Of a stretch of 33,082 bases of DNA, positions 10,301 through 22,300 are shown piece by piece. Numbering within the stretch: the stretch's first letter is position 1; each line of letters opens with the position of its first letter. The stretch is from the NCBI GenBank assembly GCA_937960795.1, contig CALGPA010000085.1, forward strand, positions 1 through 33,082, in the 5' to 3' direction. The stretch is from an uncultured bacterium. Its GTDB lineage: Bacteria; Cloacimonadota; Cloacimonadia; Cloacimonadales; Cloacimonadaceae. The position numbers and the translations under genes were made by a program. A model generated the notes under the pieces. The model ran no database searches. It was not told the origin of the DNA and saw nothing but the letters and a program-made list of their open reading frames with translations.

Positions 10301-13300
10301 TCCGCGTTCTACCTGGTCGTTTATGCTACCTTCCACCACGAAGTTCGGGATCAGGTCTGCGTTTTGGATGGTGATCTCAACGATGCTTTCGCTGGTGCCA
10401 TCTGCAGGATCCTCGGTATTGTAGTAGTGGCTGGTGGTCTTGATTTTGTAGGTTCCGGCAGGCAAGCCCTGAATGTTCCACTCTGAGTGGTATTCGCTTT
10501 GGAATTGCTGCAAGAATCCGGGGTTCACAAACTGCCAAGCTTCGACGTTTGCGTTTGCATCGATCAGAACCCAAGTGCCGGGATTGGTGGGATCTTCATA
10601 ATGGAAGGCCACGCGATCCGGCATGTCGGCCTGGTGTGCCACATAGGCATACAGATCCAACGGTTTGGGAGTAGCTGAGCTTTGGCTGGTTCCCACTGCC
10701 ACAGGAATCTGCGGAATAGGAAGGTTCCAGTTTACAAGATGCTGCTGAGCCACATAGCTTTGCGGATTGGTGTTCAGATCCACATAGTAGTCGCTGACTA
10801 CCATCAGCTTGGTGACGTTTGCCACACCATAGGTGAGGGTAAAGAAATCTGCCATAGCCATCTGGGTGTTGTGACCCAGAAGGTCAGTGGCGGAGATGTC
10901 GATATCCACCATGATGTTCAGCTCACCTTCTACGATGAACTGCTCGAAGTCAGCTGAAGGATTCCAGCTAAATTCGATCCAGCTATTGGCTTCATCCACC
11001 GTGTAGGTATCCACCACATCTATTGCATTCTGATGGGCGAAGGTAGCGGTGAGGGCACCCTGAGCGCCAAAGCCAATGACATCGTCATAGGATACTCTGA
11101 AGTTGATCGCGTCCACATCATATGGAGCCACGTGGTCCATGTGTGAAGTAGAGACGACTGCCAGAATCTGCGGATCCGATGTGTCTTTGTGCAAGACATC
11201 ATAGTCTCCGGCATAGCCGGCATCTTCGCTGAGCCTGTAGATGTTTCCGGCAAAGTCTCTGACTGTCACGTCAAGACGGTATACGCCGTCGAGCAGATTG
11301 GCCAGACCATTTTCCGGGATGAAGAAGGTGTTTTCAGCTTCACCGAGCTCAGTGTAGGTGAAGGTTCTGGCAAGAGCAAGGTTATCCGCGTTATCAAAGA
11401 ATCTGAACCTGACGAACTCTACATCTTCGAGATCATCGAAGCTGTAAGTGAGATCAATCTGCATATCTTCGGTAGGATCGATTGCAAGCTTGCCTTCATA
11501 TTCGTCCACATGCGCCACAACGTTTACGATAGGAGCAGTGGTATCTTCATAGAGTTGTACGAATCCGGAGCTCATGACTTGATCCAGAGCGTCGTAGGCA
11601 GTAGCTCTGAGATAAAGGATCGGAGCACGCAGAGCAGGCATGGTGAATGCCACACTGACGTTGTTTGATCCAATCACAGGAAGTGCCACGTCGATCGGGG
11701 TCCAAGGATCCACGCCGGTCTCGGAATATTCAAAGCCCACGCTTGCCACGTTCAACGTGGAAGCCAAGCCTGCTCTTGCCAAGCCGGTGAAGTCGTCTCT
11801 GTCTTGAGCCATAGAATGGATTTCAGATACTACGGCAGCATTACCCACTTGGTTAAAGACGATCTTGGGACCTACCATCACGACGAGGTCGGTGGCATTT
11901 TCAAGCTCGGCATCAGACAAGGCGCCATCATAGGCATGGGTAAGGCTATTTGTGTCGCCTTCGAGATTTCCAAGTTCGTCCTGCATCAAGACGGCGAAGC
12001 GGTGCTCACCATTCTCAAGCTTGGCGGTCGGAATCACGAATTCATACATGTTGTCGTCGTTTACTGTCCAGGCATATTCAGCCACTTCCCAACCAAGGGC
12101 ATTGGGACGCAACTGACGTATCATCAGAGGCAGCACTGCGTCTGCTTCGATCACTGCGGCATCTACATAGAGACGAAGCTCAGAGATGGCAGTCTGATCG
12201 TTGATAATGCTGATATAGTCGCCTGTCAGCGCTTCGGTGACGGGATATGAGATATCCTGAGAGACATGAGTGAAGACTGTAACAGGAGGATTGTTGTCCA
12301 CCATCACGTCGACCGCAAGATCATTGTAGGACACATTGCCCACTTTGTCTTCGGTCTGCACTCTGATCATCACAGGGCCTTCATAATCATCACCAATATA
12401 GCGGTATTGGTTTCCGCCTCTGATTCTCCAGTCTTCCACTTCATAGACACCGGTGGTGGCATTGAAAGCGGGAAGAGGTCTCACTAGGGTCCAATCGATG
12501 CCATCGATGCTCCATTGGAGCTCGATGTCCACGATCTCGAGATCTGTGTCATATCCGGGATCCATGGCTTCGATTTCGAAGGAAGCCTGATGACCGGTGA
12601 CCCAAGATACAGGATCAGAAGTAGATACATTGTTTACGATCATTGCGGGAGCCAGTTTGTCGACAGTGAACCAGCTGAAGGGGCGTTTTTCTTCCGGCAT
12701 ATCGATACCGGCGAATCCGCCTTCAGGATGGAAGACAGCCTTGAACTGGAAGCGATGATCCATATCGTCAGCCATATATCCGGTGATGTCTGCGCTATTG
12801 AGCACGAGACGGACGATGGCTGTGTTTGTAGCTTGATCCACATAGATCAAGTGGCTTTCGATCTCGCCATTCACAAACTGATGAGGCTGAGTAGCGTCGT
12901 CGTTCATGAGCGGATCGAAGATATCGACCACAGCGCCGGTGGGCACGTCGATCACTTCACCATACAGGCTCACTGAAGCTATTCCATTCAGAGGATTAGC
13001 CGGAGTGGATGGGTTTGTAATCGAAGCTTCGATGATGAGATAGTCCGCGATCGGATTGTCAGCAAAATCCTGACCGGTGATTTCCAACTCATTGTTTGTA
13101 GCAATGCGGTTGAAGATCTTGATCTCGGCTTCTGCCATGCTGATTGCGTTGATGATCTCGATCATCGGACCGTCCACTTCATGGGAGTTTCCGATGAAGT
13201 CTTCGGCCATGACCTTGGTACTGTAGGTTCCGGGTGCGTAGGTGTCAAAATCCCAAGCTACGAGAGCTTGCAGACTAGGATCATTGATAGGCTCAACGAT

Positions 13301-16300
13301 CGTCTCCACCAATACTCCGGTTTCATCATAGATATCCACGGTAACGCTTACCACATCTCTATCCACAAAGTCGACGGGGATGTTTGCAATGTTTACGTGG
13401 CTTTGGTAGTCAAACACATGGCTGATCAGGGTCAGATCGGGCTGCGGCACGGGTGCCACATCGTCATAGACCTGGATCAACTGGGTGTAGTCGTAGAGGT
13501 CACGAGTCTGGACGATTGCGCTGGCACGCAGGATAAATCCGCGATAGTCATCGCCGTCATAGGCCAGTTCGTCTACGAATTTGTATTCATCTGCATCCAT
13601 GAGCCAGAGAGTGTCATAGGGGAATTGCAGGTCTATTGCAGGATCCAGGTGATGGGTGATCTCCACGTCAGCCGCGGAAAGCACGCCGTCATTGTCTGCA
13701 TCATAATAGAGTCTGAATTCCACGCCTTCCAAACCGGCTACTGTAGAGCTGGTGTTGGCGATGATATTCACGGGATTGTCGGATACATTTACGGTATTGT
13801 TGTTTGCGATGCCATCGATATAGAAGGTCATCTCAGCGGGATCGTAGTCGAAGTCAAATGGCAGGTTACCGAGATCGACGCTGGCGCCGAAACGATCGGT
13901 CAAGCCCATCACTGAGATCAGATAACGACCATTTGCCAAGGTGGTTCCGCTATAGCTTCCGCTGAATGTGATATCCACATAGCCGGAGCCATCAGGATTC
14001 ACGACCAGAGGAGCAATCTGCATGGTATTGATTGCATCTGCAGCCTGCGGATATTCGCTGGGATCAAATTGATATGTGAGAGGATGGGCATCAAAGCCGA
14101 CCGTCACTTCATGCACGCCAACGTTTACGGCCGGCATGTCGGTGAAGTTCAGTCTGATTCGATTCCAATTCTCATCCCAGTAAAGGGATCCGGCACCGGT
14201 GCTCAGCAGAGCGCCATCAAGATAGAGCTCCATGTTTGCCAACACGGGTGCTTCGCTATCGATATTGATGTCCTTGCTGATAGTGCGGACTTGGCCATAG
14301 ATGTTTTGATATTCGATGGTGATGCTTGCATCAGTGATGCCCAGATCAGCCAGATCTGCGCTGTCAATCACCCATTCAGCGGTGTGATTTGCCGTGATCA
14401 CTGGTGCGCCCGCGCTAAACAGACCGGCAGGATCGCTTTCGAGAGTGATCCATCCGGAGATGTCGGCTGGCAGATCAAGGGCAAAGTCTTCACCGATGTC
14501 GGCGATATCCACGCTGATGACGATGTCACCTTCGGGGCTGATGAGGTCATTGATCACCACTGCAGGGCTTTCGATGGTCTCGGTAGTCACGACAGGAGTG
14601 TCTGCCATGAAGTCCATCATATCCACAGGAGTGGTGAAGCTTTTGCTGTGTTCGAAGATCTCGGCACTATAGGGAATTCTCTTGGTGTTTGCCACGAGAT
14701 CAATGTCGCCTGCCACGAGATCCGTAGCGACTACATTTTCAAATACAGCAACCCATCTTCCGGCTTCGGGTGCGACAGCTTCGCGGATGGTGTATTCAGC
14801 CGGGACGGTGATATTGGGATGAGCGTCTATCCACACTTCGTCGATATACTGCTCATATTCGGTATCGATATATACTTCGATCTTGGAAGTGATGCTTTGA
14901 GAATCCAAAGCTTCCACGACCGCTTCTCTGAAGCTGCCATCATAGATCTGAGTCAGATACTTCACGTCTCTGATGATCGGAACGATGGGTCCATGATTTG
15001 CGATTTCCACAAACTTGTTTGCAGTTGTGGTATGTCCCACAGGGTCGCTCAGAGTGATGTCGATGATCTCTGAGATCGTGTTGGGATTCATGGTGGCCAT
15101 CAAGCCGCTCACGTAGGCGACCCACTGACCTTCGGCTTCGTCATAGCTGATGTCGTCATTGTCTACTGCATATAGCGGACCGACGCCATCAAGGAAGCTA
15201 TCCAGATTGCTGATCAAGACGCCGGGTTTGGTGTCTTCATCATAGTAATCTGATTCATCGGTAAAGAGCACTGTGATGTTGATTTCTTCACCGGGAACGA
15301 TGTAGTTATCGGTCACTGAAGATTCGCTTCTGAGCACAACGCCATCGACCACAAATTGTGGTGCGGTGCGATCGATCAAGATCAGCGGATTGCCTTCTGT
15401 GTCCGTATTGAACCAGCTAGAGGTGAAGGTTCTGGTTTCAGTGCTGTTGTCCTCGTAGCGGATCTCATAAGTCACCCGATATTTCATGCCCAAGCTGTTG
15501 ACAGCAGGGTCGGGATTCAGAGCCAGATCATCATCCAAATACCATGCATATGGATTGGAGGGATCGATCATCGCCAAATTGTGCCAGTTAGCATTGTTGT
15601 CATCGGTCTCGGTGGGATCATTGATCTGCACCAGGATCGGGACGATTTCCGCCACTTCAGCAGAACGATCAGGAGTGGAAATCAGCTCGATCTGGAAGCC
15701 GAGATTCATGCCAGGCATGAGATAGGGGCTAGTGAAAGGATCAAGCTCATCTGCCAACTTCTGGTAGGCTATGATATTTTGGGCAATGCCATCATCCATA
15801 CCGGCGGTGAAGCCGATGGTGATAGTCGGTGCAACCGCTGTGTAGAGATTGCTGTGAATCGGGATATTGTCCACTCCGGCATAGTTCTTGTGGCCGGTGA
15901 GGTCTTCGATCTCCGAGAGCTGAATCACGAGTTGGTCACTGTCGGTCACTGCGCCATTGGGGCTCAGTTTCCACTCTTTGTAAAGAGTATTTCCGACGAC
16001 GATTTCGTCGTGTTCCACCACGGTCCAGCCGGCTGCTACAGGAGCAGTGATCCAGCCGGTACCCACTCCGGCGCCATCATTGGCTTGGAGTCTCAGATAC
16101 ACGTGCTTGTCATTTTCCCATTCTCCGGGAGCAGGAGGATCCAGCGCGAGGTTGATCTCTCTGAATTCTCCGGGATTCACGCTGCTAATGGTCTCATACA
16201 CAGGTGCATCAGCTCCATATGCCACAGCGATGTCATAATAGCTCTTCTCATAGGTGGGAACTTCTTTGTCCACTCTGACCATCGAGAAATCGATGTAGGT

Positions 16301-19300
16301 GGTAAGAGGAGCTATATTGAATCTATAATCGATTTGTACAGCTTCACCATCATCATAGGCGTTCCATACCGAAGCATTGTCCGGTGTGCTTTCCCAGATG
16401 GCGTGGTGAGAATACAGAGTCACCACTCTACCATTGGTCAGAGTAATGTCTGTAGCTACCGTATTGATTGTTGTGGGAGGATCCCAGTTCTCCGGGATAT
16501 TGTCGGTGATTCTGTCGAAATCAGCTTCGATACCGGAATCTGCTGCATTAAAGAAGCTCACGAAGTGATATTCAGTAATGAGTTCATGTTCAGGAGCAAA
16601 CCAGCCCATCGGGGCGCGGCCTACGCTTTCGAAGCTGCGATCGGCAGCGACTACACCGTATTGATCAAATTCCGGAGCACCCAGCACCACGACACTATGA
16701 TCATAGCTATCGGCGTGATAACCATAGATGGTGTTGGTATTGATCTCGAAATCTGCAATGCTATACAGATCGTCTTCATCGTATTCCAGATCAAGACTAT
16801 CGATGCTATAGACATAGGTCAATTCACGATCTACGCCGGCGCCATCGATGATAGGTCCGGAGATGAGGCTGTAGGTAAACATGCCCTGTGCTGCAGGAAG
16901 TGTGATAACCGGAACGATGATATCGTTCGGGGATTGAACCACTACTTCAAGCCTAAGGTCATTCACCTGATTCAGATCTGAAAGCAGGAATTCGGTGGGC
17001 ACATTCAGGGCGTCATCCATATAGAATTGAGCACTGAGGATCACCGGCTTGGTGTCGACATTGATCTCGTCAAAGTCTCCACTGCCGATGAGCGGCGTCG
17101 TGGATTCTGTGCCAAGATCGGCGTCTGAATAGGACTTGGTGTGTCCGGTCACAGTAGCTTTGATCACCTTGCCATCCAGGTTGAATGAGAAGACGTTGTT
17201 AAAGACTACTGACATATTTTCTTGAATCTGTCCGACACTGAAGCTCTGGAAGGACTGCATAAAGAAAGCGCCATCAGCCTCAATGGTGACGGTGAGTTCT
17301 TCGACTCTCTGAGGATCGCTCACATTGAAGCTCACCTCGAGATTGTGATGCGGTACAAACCAGTTTGTAGGATCCACGTTGTCCGGGCTGAGATCTGTAA
17401 TCAGGATATTGGTGATCTCAGGGACGGGCATCACGTTAAGATAACGGGTGATGCTATAGGAATTCCCTACGTTGTCTTCGACATAAATGTCGGCTACAAG
17501 GCGTTGAGCCAAGATGCCGTCATCAAGAGTCACATCCCAAGTGATATCGTCGCCCACAACCACAGGAGCTGCGATGGTGATATCAGTCGAAGGTGTGATT
17601 ACAAGATCTGCTGAAGCCCAGTTGATTCCGGAGCCGGAGTCAGTCATCTCAAATGTGAGAGGAGTGGTGGCTTCCTCGACCAAGCTCAGATCTGTGGCTT
17701 CCGCCACGATCACAGGCAAGCCGTCAGGATCTGTGCCATCAGCGATCAGATTGTTGTTGCTGCTTGCATCGTGGGTCAGAGTGCTCAGACCGGCAAGAGA
17801 ATCGTCATACTGAGAATAGCTCACGATCACGTCAGCGCGCAATTCATGAGTATCCGGGATCACGACTGATGCGAAATCTACAGAGTAGTTAAGAGCTGAA
17901 GGATCGTTTATCACGTGTGTAGCGCCGACCTGAGTGCCCAGAGTGTGATCAAAGATCTTCACTTCGATCATATCCGCACGGTTAGCGTCACTCACGTCAA
18001 ATTCCACCGTCACGTCGGTGCCGGGCTGGAAATAATCAGGTGCCAAAAGTGACTCGCTGATCAAGACCACATTGCTCGGAACCGGTGCGGGAAGAACGTT
18101 GATGTTCAGATCCACAGAGCTGGTGTTGTTTACATTGTCTTTCACCGTGAAGGTCGCCACAAAATGAGCCACATCGGTACTCACCGGGATATCCATGCTT
18201 CCGGATACCACACCCAATACTTGGTCATAGACCAAATCATTGTTGTGCGTGATGCCTTCGGTGAAGGTCAAGGTGATAGAAGCAGGATCCCACCAAATAC
18301 CGGAATCGGCATCTTCAACCACAAAGCTGAAGCCGTTAGTTGCGCCTGCATCGACTGTATTATTCATGCCATCAAAGGAACTTTCCACGATCACAGGCAA
18401 ACCGTCAGGATTGTCGGTGCCGTTGTCCACTTCGATTTCAATGCTACGTGTTGTGCTGTGATACACTGATGCCATTTCGGTTGAAACTGCAGAGACAAAG
18501 ATCTCTTTAAGATCGCCGTGTGCCATCATTGTATCATCAAGGATGTCAGTGATATCCCATGTAGCTTTCCACAATCCTGCTTCCATGACCACAGATGTAG
18601 GTGCCAACGCAGCGGCGTCCACCATGCCTGAGATCGCAGTAACATCAGCTGCGAAATTTGTCACGACAGCGCGATTGATCCCGCCATCGATCCATGCTAT
18701 TAAGGTACCTGAACTAGTATTATCGTTGTTGATGTATCCCAAAATCTCGTTTGAGGGATTTCCGGCTTCATCAAATTCGATTTCACCCTGGGATTCGTAG
18801 TTGATAAATTCAAGCTTACTAATCCAAGGTCTGGCATTAAGAATATGCACGTTGAAGGCGACTTCTGAAGAGTCCTGATAGAAGAGATCTTCGTTTGTGG
18901 GATAGGAAGGATTATTCACCCGGCCGGGGTTTCCACCTTCATCCCAAGGCAGACGAAGCACGACCACCTGATTCAGAAGCTCGACAGGACTATTGAGGTC
19001 CACGATCTCGATTAAGACGCGATATTCATTGTCTCCCAGGTCTTCCACATCCACGACTGAGGCAGAGAGAATGTCCATGCCTACTTGGATGGGATCGCCA
19101 TTTTCGTCAACGATGACTGCTGACCAACCGGGATCGACCACGAGGCTATTGCCCACTACGTTTAGATTGTCTGTCCGCAGGGGCTCATTGGTCTTCAGAA
19201 CCACCTCGAAGCTATTGCCCACCATTGATACGACCGGAGTGGTATCAAATGCGGCAGTGCGAGTAGCGTGATCATAGGTGTAGCCAACGGTTTCCACGAT

Positions 19301-22300
19301 TCTGGGATTCACGTTGTCGATAGTGAGAGTGGTATATGTAGCTTGATCTTCCACTGCCAGATAGCCGTCATCGGCATACTGTGTGGCAACGACCAAAAGC
19401 TTCACATCGATTTCTCCCTCACCCATCGGAGGCATCAAAGCCTGCAGGTCATTTGACAATCCGTGGAAAGGATAGTCTTGATCGACCAAGGCTACGTTCG
19501 GCGCCAATGTGCCGTTCTTGCTCCAGATATCTCCGCCTGCGTTCTCTGCGGTCAACCACCATTCCAGCTCGAAGGAAGCAGCGGGCACATTGATGGTGAT
19601 CACTGTCTCGTCCAGAATGTTGTCGTTAGCAGGGTTCACTTCGGCATTGTAAGTCCATGCAGCGTGTCCGGGAGAGATCACATTGCTCAGGGCTGTCACC
19701 GTACCCTGGGTCGGGTAGACGGGAGCCGGAGGAATTTCCAGATTGAAGATATCTACAAAGGTGGAAACTGTGGTGATATCAATCGGATCCAAAGTAGGAT
19801 CTATGATGCTGGAAACAGCCGAGATGGGCAGATTGTTTGGACCGGCTGTGCCGATAACCCATTGCCCGACTTCTGCTGCAGTCAAACCGTTCAGATCTGC
19901 ATTTGAGATCGTGAAAACGGCTTGATTCGAAGCATCAAAGTCCTCCGGAGTCTTGTACATAATCCCAAGACCCAGCTGGCTCAGATCCAAAGCCACTGAA
20001 TTTCCGGCTTTAAGATAATCAGGATCATTGATGGTCACTCTTATATCAATCTCATCCAAGCTGGCAGGATAATATGGGGCTGCGCTCAGATAGAAAATGT
20101 GATCGCCAAATCCATCATATGCCGGCAAGGAATATGTGCCACCGTCGTGCTCAGAGATGATCTCCACGCCTTCGATTACAGCGAGATTTGCCTCATAGGT
20201 AGTCTCGGTAACCAAAAGCTTGGTAGTCAGCTCAACCGTGGATGAAACCGCGATGTTACCTGCATTGTCTTGCAAGTAACTCGTGATCTCAAAGTTGCGC
20301 TCATAATCTCCTTCAAGGGTGGTATATGGAGGCTGGAAGTCTTCAGCATTCCAGCTGAAATACTCGATCGCACTATTCTGAGCTGTGTCTGTAGCAAAAG
20401 TAAGCTCAGAAATCATGCTGGGATCAAACACCACATACGGGTCCCATTGGGCCAAAGTGGTATTCCAGATCCAAGTATCACCATTATCTTCGCTCAGAAT
20501 TGTCCAGTGATATCCCCACTCGCGACGCATGGGATTGGTATCCACCAAGAAGTCGCGACGAGCCTGGAAGTTGAAGCTGGTGATATTGGGGCTTGTTGTC
20601 CAATTATCGGTTGTCTGATCAGGAAATACGATGTCACCAATGAAATGATTGGTGTGTACTTCACGAACATACTCAAACGGACCTTCCGGATTCAGGTCGC
20701 GGGCAAAGACCATCGGGTCGTTGTCCACCACCACGTGCATTCTATTGAGCACGACCTGCGGATCGCCACTTCCATCAAGAAGAGGTGCAGCCGGAGGATA
20801 TTCATCAGCTATGTAGTAATGCGGGCCAAGCTCAATGGTGTTACCCACGATGTCCCACACCTTCCACAAGGTGATGCCATAGGTTCCGGTGTTTAAGAAT
20901 TCATCCAGATCATTCTTGCCATCCCACTGAATTATGATGTCGCCACCCACAGCGCTCAGCTCGGGTGAAGTGATCTCATATTCACGATAGAAGACTGATC
21001 TTTCTGCTTCAAAACGAAGCTGGAGCCCGGCGATATCACCGAGTGCACCCCAGTTCTCAAGATGAAGCATTATGTTCATATGATCAGGGCTGTCATCAAA
21101 ACCGACCACTTCAGGGGAATTCGGTGAGAATCTCAGCCAACCTGTATTTGGATCATTGTCAAAATACAAATCAAGATCATTTGCTGTAAGCTGCGGCAGA
21201 GTGAGACTGGCAACCACAGGATCCCCATCGGCATTTGTAGTCACCCAGTTTGAGGCGAACGGAGCGTTATTTCCGCTCTCTGTCCACATTCTGCTAATGC
21301 GAATCTCCACACCGGGGCTATAGACTAGGGAGCCTTCTGCAGGAGTGTAGATGGCATCGATCAATTGACCGCCTACTACATCATAATCCACTGCAGCTCC
21401 ACCGGCGAAAGCATCATCCCAACGCACGCGGGCTTGAGTAATATGCGGCTCAAATTCTGCCACAATCTGGATGCTGTCGCCCACTCTCATCACGCTGATT
21501 GCGCGAGAGGCGGAAGTGATTACTTGCAGATACGCATCGTTCATGTCTGCCAAAGTAGGAAGCACGTTGTCAATATCCACGTCGTCGCTATCTACTGTCA
21601 CAGCATTTGAATTTCCGATAGCCAATAGAGTGATCTCAATCGGATAGCTGCCGTCGACTGTCCCTGCCACTACATTGTAGCTGGCAGTCCACACAGTTCC
21701 TGTCTGAACCATGGCAACCATTCCACCACCAAAAGCGGTGAAATCAGCAGTTGCATCATCGACGGTCGCGTCGTCAAAGCTGACCTCGATGGTCGAGCCG
21801 ACGATTGCGATTCCATTGTTACCGGGGTTTACTACATTAGTGTCTATCACGAGCCCGGAGTAATCCGGAACTACATTATTAATATCGATATTGCCGGTAG
21901 CTGCTGTTCCGGGATTGGGGTTACCCGTAAGGAAAACCTCAAATTCCACAGGATAGCTACCGTTGATGTTTCCGCCCACCACTGTGTAGGTCGCGGAATA
22001 CCAGCCGGCTGATAGCGTCATGGTCTCTATTCCACCACCAAAAGGAGTGAAATCTGCTGTTGCGCTGGCTATACCGATATCCGCAATCTCAGCAGTAATG
22101 ACAGAGCCAACCTTTGCTTCCCCGAAAACCCCGGGGTTTGCTACGTTCCATCCGATACCCATACTCGCCAAATCAGCGGCAATGTTGTTAATGGTGACAT
22201 CATCAGTATTCAGGGTAAGGGAATTTGGATTGCCTGGTTCTTGAACGGTCAAGACTATGGGGAAATCCCCGTCTTTGTTTCCGGCGACCACATCATAGGA

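Noticed and set aside
15356..16981. Plus-strand open frame of 541 residues, and similar ones at 5897-7096 and 14069-15073
   Set aside because: Same reason: long antisense shadows in a giant gene with biased codons that rarely give reverse-strand stops. Compositions are not protein-like.
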